Shown: positions 8,388 to 16,095 of the stretch, one piece after another
Numbering within the stretch: the first letter of the stretch is position 1
Layout: each line of letters starts with the position of its first letter
Assembly: GCA_038234815.1 (NCBI GenBank)
Contig: JBBQSU010000057.1
Location: 1-21,614 of the forward strand
Source: JBBQSU01 sp038234815
GTDB lineage: Bacteria > Planctomycetota > Phycisphaerae > Tepidisphaerales > Tepidisphaeraceae
Direction: 5' to 3'
DNA: 21,614 nucleotides
The notes under the pieces: generated by a model
The model's database searches: none
Told to the model about the DNA's origin: nothing
The model's input: only the letters and a program-made list of their open reading frames with translations
Translations under genes and position numbers: made by a program

Positions 8388-8835
8388 TGATCGGCACCGT
8401 GTCACCTCAGGCATAGACGCCGTCCCTTCAATCGGCCGCGGCGGCGAGGCGGGTAACGCTTGGCGTGATAACTGGACAGCTTCGCTCCAAGACCGCCAAT
8501 GACACCAAGCAAGCGCCGAGCAGCCCGAACAGGGGTTGCGATACATGGCAGTGCCTTTATTTAATTCCGGTGGACGACGGCCTACGGCAGTTGGTCTTTA
8601 CATCGCCGCTATACCCCCATAGATAATTTGCGCCCGAAAACAGTAGGCACCCACACCGCGACGGTGAACAGGTCTATTCGGCGTCCGATAATATAAATCT
8701 GCGAGAAAGCCGCGCTTTTTGATCGTCGCAAGGTCGATTTTCTGATAGGATAGAAAAGCTATCTCGCTTGTTGCGTGGAGGTGTCTTGCGCAAATTGGCG
8801 AAGCCAAAATCGCTTGTGATCGGAGTCTTCCCGAC
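8388..8835. other. Non-coding interval upstream of the FHA gene
   Basis: This stretch of about 450 bp has no convincing gene on either strand. Reading frames entering it are tails of plsY or antisense shadows of the FHA gene. I see no tRNA and no match to riboswitch cores I know. It does hold a possible promoter (8664-8692), a strong GGAGG ribosome-binding site (8777-8781) and a small hairpin TTGGC-gaa-GCCAA (8795-8807). Confidence 0.6.
8664..8692 (+). promoter_or_regulatory. Possible promoter of the FHA gene
   Basis: GTGAAC (8664-8669) and GATAAT (8687-8692) are separated by 17 bp. The -10 matches five of six consensus positions; the -35 matches three. The transcript would carry a leader of about 137 nt. 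A competing candidate is TTGATC at 8719, but it has no well-spaced -10. Confidence 0.35.
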
Positions 8836-8851
8836 GTGCCCTCGACTGTAG
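8786..8851 (+). CDS. Possible 21-residue leader peptide overlapping the FHA start
   Basis: A TTG codon at 8786 lies 4 nt after GGAGG (8777-8781), the best Shine-Dalgarno match near the FHA gene. It opens a 21-codon frame (MRKLAKPKSLVIGVFPTCPRL) ending in TAG at 8849-8851, beyond the GTG start of the FHA gene at 8836 in another frame. Terminating ribosomes could re-initiate at the GTG, giving translational coupling. No comparative support is available and it may be fortuitous. Confidence 0.25.
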   Translation: MRKLAKPKSLVIGVFPTCPRL

Positions 8852-11800
8852 TTCCATCCCTGGTTCCGCTAGGCCCGCATGGCGATCGGCCGGCAATTCC
8901 GCTTGCCCGACCGGTCATGCTGGTCGGCTCGCACGACAATGCGCGGCTGCATTTGGTCTCGCGGTCGGTCAGCAAGGCCCACTGCCTCATTGTCAACGAA
9001 GCCTCCGGCACATACATCCACGATCTGATGAGCCGGACGCATGTGATCGTCAACGGCAGCGTGGTCGAAGAGGCGGTACTGGCGACCGGCGATATCATCG
9101 ACATCGGCAGCTTTAAGTTCCGGTTCATGGATGTACCCGGGCAAGAGACGCAACCGAAGAGACCCCCGGTGGGGCAGTTGCGCCGGTCCCGATCGTCCGA
9201 TCCGCTCATCGTCCGTAAGCGTGTGCTGCTCATCGGTCGGCGGCCGGGCAGTGATATCGTGCTGGAGGATGACGCGGTTTCCACTGCTCATGCGGTTATT
9301 TACGAACGCAACGGACACCGGTTTGTGCGTGACTTGGGTTCGCGCACGGGAACCATCCTCAACGGCACCGCCGTACACGACGCGCCGATCAAATTTGGCG
9401 ACGCCATCCGCATCGGTACCGAATCCCTGCAATACGCCCGCTGTGATTTGTCGCCGGAGATGCTGGCATCGCTGTCGCCGAGCGGCGCCGATGAACTGGA
9501 ACATCTGGTGGGCACGGCTCCGCTCATTGAAGAAGCGGCATTGGCCTTGCCGGTTGAAAGCGAAACAGATCGGCTAATCCGGGAGGCGCTTGGAATTCCC
9601 GCCGAATCAGAACCTCCTGCAGGGATTGTTGAATCAGAGGAACCCGAGCCTTCTGAACCTCTTCCCTTTGCTGAAAAAGCCGCCGAAAAGCCCCCTGCGG
9701 TCGAACTAGAGCCTGTGCGCGAGCCGGAAATCGATCTGGCGACCGATCCCGACATGATCGGGTCAAATGACACGCAGCAAATTCCGGTCGTGCCGGTGGA
9801 ACCGGAAGCAACGCCGGTTCTGTCCGAGGCGGTGGTTGACGAGTTGGAACAACTGCCTGTTGAGGTCGAGCCGGTGCCGACCGCCGAAGAGCCTCAGCCG
9901 GAGCCAGAAGTGGCGCACGAGCACGGCCCGGCCGCGAGCGAACCGGAAGCGACCGCGCCTTCCGAGCCAGTTGCGATCGAGCCAGAGATTGCATCGCCCA
10001 AAGCGCGTCGTGGCTGGCGGGCGACTTTGCCATCGGATGTCGCGAAAGACATTGCTTCCGACGCACTGCCATCGGTGAAATCGCTCGATGCGTGGCGCGA
10101 TCAGGCCGCCAGTGATCTGGCTGAGGTCGACTTCTCCAAGCTCGATCTCAGCGAAGCTCGCGATGAGGCCGATAAGCCCGAGTCGGTGGTCCCTGTCATC
10201 GATGCCGACATTATCGAAACCACCCAACCCGAGCCGGAATCGGCCCAGGCTTTGGATGAAGCAGTTGAAATGGATTTCCCCGCCAATGAGCCAACCGCCG
10301 GCGCACCGGAAGGGATCGAAGCGATCAGCGACACTGGTTTCGGCCGCGAAGTCCAAAGCCTCTCGGGCGAGAATCAGGGCGTGCCGGTGGACGAGGCCGA
10401 GTCGGTCATGGAGGAGATCATCGAGCCTGTGCCCGAGGCCGAGGCGCTGGAAGAAATAGTGGAGCTTAACGCCGCCGAGACAGATCCCGTCCGCGCGGAG
10501 CCGGTCGAGATTGATGCCACCGCTCAGGTGACTGCCGACCAGCCCGCTCCGGCGCCGGATGCAACGCCGCCGCAATCTCCGCTTCAGGCCATCGCCAATC
10601 AGGCGCAGCAGTTTGAGGTTGCCGACATCGAGCCTGAAGCCCCGGCAGAACACTTTCGGATCGTGGACGAAGACCGCCCGTTGAGCGCGCCGGACACGGC
10701 CCCGAAATCCCCACCGATCACCGGGCCATTCGTTGGTGAAATCGTCGATGAATCTCAAGACGCGCCCACGCGGTCGGCAAAGGGGGCAGCACCTAAGAAG
10801 CGTCAGGCTCCTAAGCGCGCAAGCCGGCGCAAGCCGAAAGATGCGATTGAAAAGCGTCCCGCGAAGCCACCCGTCGCCGAAAACCCTTTCGAGGCAGCCG
10901 ATCAACCGGTCGTCGCCCCATTCGATCCCGACTCTTACATAAATCCGGAAGGCGAGATCGCACCGCTTTCGTTGATCGACGACTTGCCCATCGAGAATTC
11001 GGCCATTGTTGAGGCATTCCCCGAGCCATTACTGTCGCTGCCGGAGCCGCAGGCCGAGGATTTTCCTTCGATCGAATCCCTGACCGATCTGGAGGACAGC
11101 GCGCCCATTGATTTTGTCACCCCGCCGCAAGAGACGTCAGCGGAAGAACCACCGGCAGTCCCAGAGCTTCCCGAGGCGCCGGTTGACGCAAACGAAACTC
11201 ATCCGCCGCAGATCAATTCATCCGACATCGAGCCGACCCACGCCGACAATCCGACGGACGAGCCTCCGCTTCATTTTGATCTGACCGAATCGCCCGCAGG
11301 ACCGCTCGGGTCAACATTCGACCTGACCGAACTGGAACCGGAAGCATTTGAGGTTTCCCAGCCTGTAGCGCCGGTGGAAGCGCCGGCGCCGGTGGAACCA
11401 GCGCAAGCAGCAGAGGCATCACCCGCTGCTGAATCGCTCCCCGAAGCAACAGAGGCGGCACCGATTGACGAAATCTTCGAGCCTGCACTCTCGGAAACGG
11501 AAGTGATTGAATCCGCGCCAGCCCCGGAAGTGGAAGTTGAATCAGCGGCGTCTGATCTGATCGGCCCTTCCATCGAACCTCCTGCAGAAATGTCACCCGT
11601 CAACGAATCGCCGGAAGCCGAACTTGAGACATTCGCGCCTGAGCTGACCGACTCCCCGGCTGACGAACTCCCGATCGAAGAATTCCCCGTGGTTGAGGTG
11701 CTGGAAACCGAACCCGTGCCCACCAGGGACGTCGTGTTCAATGCGCCCGAAACCCCTGCGCCTGTGGCATCCGATAACACGTCGGTTGAACCTCCGCCCG

Positions 11801-13968
11801 CCGAAACCGGCGTCTTCGACATGCCCTCGGGGACCGTGTCCATCAGCGGAGATGCTCCGGTCCTTCTGTCGGGTTTTTCCGGCAACGCCGGATCAATCAA
11901 TGTCGCCCCCGATCCAGCCGGTTCGCAGCCGGTGGCGCTCCCTCCGGGCGGCGGGGTACCCCGGAGCGTCTTTGATGACCTTTTCGGTGATATTCCTGAA
12001 AGTTCCAGTTTTCTTGGTGGAATGCCGCTTGAATTGCCCGACGTGCCATCCAACTTCGGGCGCGTCAATATCGGTTTTGATGCCCGGCCCATTAAGGCGC
12101 CGCCCGGTGGGGGATATGCCTCACGGGCATTTTCCATGCCGGCGTCGGGCGCTTTCCAGCAGGATGTCGTGCCGACACCATCGGTAGTGGTTCCGGCCCG
12201 CGAGGTCATGTCCGGGGATACGGTCGTCGAGGACGAACAAGAGACCGACACTCCACCGGAAGTTCATCCGCGCGAAACGCGCTTCGACGACTATGACGCC
12301 CGACCCGAAAGCGCCAAAGTGCAGCCCCCGATCGCGATTCGGCGTAAGGAGACCAATCCGTCGTCGTTGATGGAAGTGCCCGATGAAGACCGGCTGCCGG
12401 ACCACGATGCGGGTCTCAATGATCCCAAGGCGCGTTCGTCGGAAGATGGCGAGGCGGACGACGCAGACGAAACCGCTGACGGTACCGACCGCGAAGAAAC
12501 CGCTGGCGCGTTTGACGGGCTGACGGCAGCATCCCCTCCGACGCGCACACCCCCGCGACCGATCTTCAGTGGGTCGAAGGTGACCGATCGAGATATCTCC
12601 CGCGCGGCGAAGTTGAAAAAGAAGCGAAAAGCCGGCCCGCCAAAGATGCCCCGCGATCCATTCGCTTTGGCCAACGGCCTGCCGGATATTCCCGAATCGG
12701 GCCCCGGCAAGGAATCCGACAAGGGTCGGCCTGCTCAGGCCGGGGCCGTGCCCCAGCGCCGCGCCGCAGCGGCCAATCCCGACGTGCCCAGCCAGCCCCC
12801 GCCGCTCATTCCTCGGCGCATGTCGATATTGGTAGCCGTTGGTCTGGCGATGATGTTGTGCATTGCGGCGGTGCTAGGGGCCATTTATGCGTTAGTACCC
12901 GTGACGACGAAAATCGAAGCGTCGTTGGTCTTCCGCAATTTTGAAAATCTCAATCCGGCCGAGCAAGCGCGCGTGAGCGCCGAACAGCGGCGGCTCTTAG
13001 AAAACGCCAATGTTCGCAATGACGCCCAACAGATACTTTCGGCCCGTGCCACGGCCATTGGCGGCATGATCAAGCCGGGCTTTCTGGCCGATCCGCTGCA
13101 ATTGGCGGCCATGCTGCAAGACTTGGACTGGCGGCCCAAGGATCGGCCGACCATGCTGGTACTTTCCGAAGAATCGACCGATGCCAAGGGAGATCGCTAT
13201 CGAATCGAATCTCTGATTCGCGCTTTGTACACCGCCAATCAGCCTCGCATTGATGAAAATCGGCGCAAGGCCACGGACCTGGGCTTGCTTAAAGACGAGT
13301 TCGCTGCCACACAGCGGCAGGCCGATGTGGTCAAGGCCAAAATTGCCGAGCTACGTGCCAACGGCGAGAACCGCCCGGCACTGGCACAAGTTAAAAGACT
13401 TCGAACCGAAGAAGCCTCGCTGGACAAGACCTGGTATGACGCGCGTCTGACCCGCGCCGATTTACAAACCGAAATTGCTTCGCTCCAAAAAGCATTGGCA
13501 GATATGCCGGCCAGCGACGACGCCGAGGCCAAGCAGATGCGTCTGCAAAAGCAAAAACTCCTTGAATCCCGCGCTGCGGCGCTGGGCGAGGCCGAAAAGG
13601 TCGAGGCTGATGCCCTGGCCAAGCTCGATCAGAAGCGCAATCAGGTGGCTGAAGCCGACGCGGCCCTGCGTATCGAGCAGCGCGGCGCCGATGAAATGGC
13701 TGCCCGCCAGGTCGAAGACGCGGACCTTAAGAAAAAGCTTGATGTCCTGTCACGATCTATCGCCGAACGTGATGCCGAGCTCAAAAAGGCTGTCGAGCCG
13801 ATCGAGCCGAATGCCGCCAACTTGCTCATGGGAGACGCGCAGGACAGCCGGCCGACGTACTCGCTTTTTGCGGTGCTTGGCATCATTGGGATATCAATGA
13901 TCGTGATGTTCATGGCACACCGTCACGAGCGCCGCGTGCCCATGGCGCTGCCGGTTTCGCAGGCGTAG
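8836..13968 (+). CDS. Tandem-FHA protein with long acidic linker and two-helix coiled-coil membrane module
   Basis: The 1710-residue product has no name I recognise. FHA domains bind phosphothreonine peptides. FHA1 spans about 20-98 and FHA2 about 122-200. FHA2 keeps G134-R135, S149, H152 and N176-G177. FHA1 has G31-S32, S46, H49 and N73-G74, lacking the usual Arg. Residues about 205-1328 form a Pro/Glu/Ala-rich, cysteine-free, probably disordered linker, with a basic island near 655-685 and another (KKKRK) near 1261. TM1 is about 1329-1353. A region with some resemblance to chain-length (Wzz-like) proteins follows, then a coiled coil at about 1470-1665, TM2 (about 1676-1697) and a short basic tail. 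Inferred topology: FHA part and tail in the cytoplasm, coiled coil in the periplasm. The GTG start is the first possible in the open frame, with GGAG 10 nt upstream. No kinase gene is nearby. Confidence 0.85.
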   Translation: MPSTVVPSLVPLGPHGDRPAIPLARPVMLVGSHDNARLHLVSRSVSKAHCLIVNEASGTYIHDLMSRTHVIVNGSVVEEAVLATGDIIDIGSFKFRFMDVPGQETQPKRPPVGQLRRSRSSDPLIVRKRVLLIGRRPGSDIVLEDDAVSTAHAVIYERNGHRFVRDLGSRTGTILNGTAVHDAPIKFGDAIRIGTESLQYARCDLSPEMLASLSPSGADELEHLVGTAPLIEEAALALPVESETDRLIREALGIPAESEPPAGIVESEEPEPSEPLPFAEKAAEKPPAVELEPVREPEIDLATDPDMIGSNDTQQIPVVPVEPEATPVLSEAVVDELEQLPVEVEPVPTAEEPQPEPEVAHEHGPAASEPEATAPSEPVAIEPEIASPKARRGWRATLPSDVAKDIASDALPSVKSLDAWRDQAASDLAEVDFSKLDLSEARDEADKPESVVPVIDADIIETTQPEPESAQALDEAVEMDFPANEPTAGAPEGIEAISDTGFGREVQSLSGENQGVPVDEAESVMEEIIEPVPEAEALEEIVELNAAETDPVRAEPVEIDATAQVTADQPAPAPDATPPQSPLQAIANQAQQFEVADIEPEAPAEHFRIVDEDRPLSAPDTAPKSPPITGPFVGEIVDESQDAPTRSAKGAAPKKRQAPKRASRRKPKDAIEKRPAKPPVAENPFEAADQPVVAPFDPDSYINPEGEIAPLSLIDDLPIENSAIVEAFPEPLLSLPEPQAEDFPSIESLTDLEDSAPIDFVTPPQETSAEEPPAVPELPEAPVDANETHPPQINSSDIEPTHADNPTDEPPLHFDLTESPAGPLGSTFDLTELEPEAFEVSQPVAPVEAPAPVEPAQAAEASPAAESLPEATEAAPIDEIFEPALSETEVIESAPAPEVEVESAASDLIGPSIEPPAEMSPVNESPEAELETFAPELTDSPADELPIEEFPVVEVLETEPVPTRDVVFNAPETPAPVASDNTSVEPPPAETGVFDMPSGTVSISGDAPVLLSGFSGNAGSINVAPDPAGSQPVALPPGGGVPRSVFDDLFGDIPESSSFLGGMPLELPDVPSNFGRVNIGFDARPIKAPPGGGYASRAFSMPASGAFQQDVVPTPSVVVPAREVMSGDTVVEDEQETDTPPEVHPRETRFDDYDARPESAKVQPPIAIRRKETNPSSLMEVPDEDRLPDHDAGLNDPKARSSEDGEADDADETADGTDREETAGAFDGLTAASPPTRTPPRPIFSGSKVTDRDISRAAKLKKKRKAGPPKMPRDPFALANGLPDIPESGPGKESDKGRPAQAGAVPQRRAAAANPDVPSQPPPLIPRRMSILVAVGLAMMLCIAAVLGAIYALVPVTTKIEASLVFRNFENLNPAEQARVSAEQRRLLENANVRNDAQQILSARATAIGGMIKPGFLADPLQLAAMLQDLDWRPKDRPTMLVLSEESTDAKGDRYRIESLIRALYTANQPRIDENRRKATDLGLLKDEFAATQRQADVVKAKIAELRANGENRPALAQVKRLRTEEASLDKTWYDARLTRADLQTEIASLQKALADMPASDDAEAKQMRLQKQKLLESRAAALGEAEKVEADALAKLDQKRNQVAEADAALRIEQRGADEMAARQVEDADLKKKLDVLSRSIAERDAELKKAVEPIEPNAANLLMGDAQDSRPTYSLFAVLGIIGISMIVMFMAHRHERRVPMALPVSQA
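11884..12132 (+). repeat. Two degenerate copies of a PPGGG module within the FHA-protein linker
   Basis: Residues from N1017 (NAGSINVAPD ... PPGGGVPRSVF) and from N1073 (NFGRVNIGFD ... PPGGGYASRAF) align as N-x-G-x-[IV]-N-[VI]-x-x-D, then PPGGG, two residues, R, two residues. They stand in a Gly/Ser-rich patch of the otherwise acidic linker. The match is at protein level, suggesting selection rather than recent DNA duplication. Confidence 0.5.
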
Positions 13969-14003
13969 AGCCAGAGAAAGCCAACAGGTTACGTTTTCTC
14001 AAC

Positions 14004-15440
14004 TTAATTACCGGGCTTGTCGCTTTGCAATGGGGCCTGGGCCGTTTCGGGCCGCCGTTCCGGCGTAAGCAGCACCTGTCCCACACTCTTGCGATTAATG
14101 GTCACAACCCGCGCGCGATACGGCGAGAGTATGACAGTATCTCCCACCTTGGGGATTCGCCGAAGCAGGTGTGTCAGCAATCCCCCCAGCGTATCGACGT
14201 TGCTGGCTTCAAACTCCGCCAGATTCAATCGGAGGCGCAGCTCGTGAAGCGGATAATCCCCGCTCACCCGGATGTTGTCCCCCTCCACCACAAAGTCTGT
14301 TTTTACATCGGTATCGAATTCGTCTTCGATCTTGCCGACGATCTGTTCGATCACGTCCTCAAGCGTTACCACACCCTGCGTCGCGCCGTATTCGTCCACC
14401 ACCATCGCCATATGAGTCTGGCTGGTTTGAAACTGCCGCAGCAACCGAGGCAATTCGAGCAGTTCCGGGACGAAGAGGATATCTCTGCGCACCTCACGGA
14501 GGTCTAAATCTCCTGAGCCAATGACATGAACTGCCGATCCAGGCAGGCCGTCGGGGATGGCGATCACTTCTCCGGCGGGTGTGCGCTCGTCAATAAACCG
14601 CAGCTTGCCGGGGACCAGCTTAAGTGCGTTGAACAGGTCCTTCATATGGATCAGGCCCACGACGTGATCGATGTCGCCCTCGCAAAGCGGGTACCGCGTG
14701 AAGGAATTTTTCCGCACGACTTTCAGCAGGTCGCCCATGGGCCGGCCGAGCATCAAGAACTCCACTTCCGTCCGCGGGGTCATAATTTGCCGGGCGCGCA
14801 GCTCGTTAAACTCAAACGCGCCGACAAGCAATTTCTGGTTGGCTTCAGGTATTGCGCCCTGCTGAACGGCCTGCGTCAGCAAGGCCCGCAGTTCGGCTTC
14901 GTTGTGGGCCAGCCCGCCTTCAGCCCCCAGCTCGACGCCGGCTATTCGCAGGATCGAATTGGCCGCGGCATTCAGCACCCAGATCGCCGGAAAGCAAATA
15001 GCGGTGAAAATCACCAGAGGAATGCCGAGCAGAAGCAGGAGGCGCTCCGGGGAGCGAATCGCCAGATTTTTCGGGGCCTGCTCGCCGACGATAATGTGCA
15101 ATCCGACTGCGATCATGAACGAGATGATGAATGACACGAGGTGCTGATGGTGGGGGGGCACGCCGACCAAGCTGGCGATCGGCTGCACCAGTTGCGAAAC
15201 CGCCGGTTCGGTGACCGCGCCCAAAGCCAGTGCAGCGAGTGTGTTTCCAAGCTGGCAACTGGATAAATAAAGATCCAGGCGACTTTTAATGCGCAGCCCG
15301 GCGCGCACGCTCATGCCCTGGCCAGGGAGGGTCTTGAGGCGGCTGGTCCGCGCGCTGACGGCAGCAAATTCGACCGCCACAAAATAGGCGTTTAGTGCCA
15401 CCAGTCCGAGCGTGGCGAGTATCTTTACTGCGGTATACAC
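14004..15440 (-). CDS. CNNM/CorC (HlyC)-family transporter: DUF21, CBS pair and CorC_HlyC domain
   Basis: This 478-residue protein belongs to the family often annotated hemolysin or magnesium/cobalt efflux protein, related to CNNM magnesium transporters. The N-terminal DUF21 membrane domain covers about 1-190, with LNAYFVAVEFAAVSARTSRL and HIIVGEQAPKNLAI as family hallmarks. A pair of CBS domains follows (about 205-330), with IMTPRTEVEFL and VVDEYGATQGVVTLEDVIEQIVGKIEDE. The C-terminal CorC_HlyC domain is about 345-430. The start is GTG with no Shine-Dalgarno site; TACAAA lies 8-9 nt upstream. It converges with the FHA gene, 35 bp between stops, and follows three other minus-strand genes. The transported ion is not shown by sequence; magnesium is the usual guess. 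Confidence 0.92.
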   Translation of the reverse strand: MYTAVKILATLGLVALNAYFVAVEFAAVSARTSRLKTLPGQGMSVRAGLRIKSRLDLYLSSCQLGNTLAALALGAVTEPAVSQLVQPIASLVGVPPHHQHLVSFIISFMIAVGLHIIVGEQAPKNLAIRSPERLLLLLGIPLVIFTAICFPAIWVLNAAANSILRIAGVELGAEGGLAHNEAELRALLTQAVQQGAIPEANQKLLVGAFEFNELRARQIMTPRTEVEFLMLGRPMGDLLKVVRKNSFTRYPLCEGDIDHVVGLIHMKDLFNALKLVPGKLRFIDERTPAGEVIAIPDGLPGSAVHVIGSGDLDLREVRRDILFVPELLELPRLLRQFQTSQTHMAMVVDEYGATQGVVTLEDVIEQIVGKIEDEFDTDVKTDFVVEGDNIRVSGDYPLHELRLRLNLAEFEASNVDTLGGLLTHLLRRIPKVGDTVILSPYRARVVTINRKSVGQVLLTPERRPETAQAPLQSDKPGN

Positions 15441-15518
15441 GGTGGCAGTTTGTAACGGAGAAGATCAATCGCCACAACCTGAAAGTGCGGGCATCCATTG
15501 CGCGAAAAATTCACCGGC

Positions 15519-16010
15519 TTAAGTGGCCCGGAGCGCCAGGATCAGTTCAATTTCCCCGCTGGGCCGGTGCAACTGTCTTGCGATTTCTGCACTGGATCGG
15601 CCGGCGTCGGCCAGGGCATACACCTCGGCGTGTCGCGGATCCACCGCCGCCGGCATCACAAGCTTCATTGGCGAATCCGGTTTTTGACCGTGCCCCGCTT
15701 CCATTATGGCGATGCGCGTATCGGCATCGGCGATCAGTCGTTCAAGTTTGGCCGACCGCGTATCGATCTGCGCCGACATCTGCCGGGCCATGTCGTTAAG
15801 TTCCACAAGCAAATTCTGCATCTGCCGCTCCACCGACCGCTGTTGCGACAAGCTGGTGAATGCCGAAGGCCGATCCAGCGGGTCCTTCTTCGCCCGGCCG
15901 TTGCGCATCATTATGTATACCAACATCAGCGTGCCGACTCCGATGGCGATCCAGATCTTCGCATCGGTGGGAGCTTCCAGCAGCATCGGCAAATGCACCA
16001 TGACCACCAC
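15519..16010 (-). CDS. Small membrane-anchored coiled-coil protein with C-terminal HTH-like module
   Basis: I do not recognise a named family. The 163-residue product has one transmembrane helix near the N-terminus (about 16-36, AKIWIAIGVGTLMLVYIMM). A basic stretch follows (NGRAKKDPLDR), then a probable coiled coil (about 50-108, rich in Q, E, L, R). The C-terminal segment (YALADAGRSSAEIARQLHRPSGEIELILALR, about 130-161) resembles the DUF2802/DUF6115-type helix-turn-helix-like element of small bacterial membrane proteins. The positive-inside rule puts the C-terminus in the cytoplasm. Starts are GTG at 16010 with AGG 8 nt upstream, or ATG at 16001. It sits between a fluoride-type CLC gene and a CorC-type gene on the same strand, with gaps of 85 and 78 bp, so a common transcript is possible. 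Confidence 0.75.
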   Translation of the reverse strand: MVVMVHLPMLLEAPTDAKIWIAIGVGTLMLVYIMMRNGRAKKDPLDRPSAFTSLSQQRSVERQMQNLLVELNDMARQMSAQIDTRSAKLERLIADADTRIAIMEAGHGQKPDSPMKLVMPAAVDPRHAEVYALADAGRSSAEIARQLHRPSGEIELILALRAT

Positions 16011-16095
16011 AGGATAACCTAGACTGGGGGTAACGACTACGGACCAACCCGCTGGTTTGGATTCGGTTTTGGGCTAGAGCAGCATCGGCAACAGC

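Noticed and set aside
9763..12251. Long minus-strand frames of 380 and 326 codons inside the FHA gene
   Set aside because: They are complements of the Pro/Glu/Ala-rich linker codons, giving Arg- or Ser/Gly-rich translations without domains. The plus frame is continuous with FHA and membrane modules at both ends.
13974..14000. GAGAAA/TTTCTC inverted repeat between the convergent FHA and CorC-type genes
   Set aside because: Six weak pairs with a 15-nt loop and no U-run on either side are not enough to call a bidirectional terminator.
15979..16091. 14-nt direct repeat AGCAGCATCGGCAA at 15979-15992 and 16078-16091
   Set aside because: It is short, one copy lies within a coding region and the other in a gap, and there is no transposon or recombination context; probably chance.
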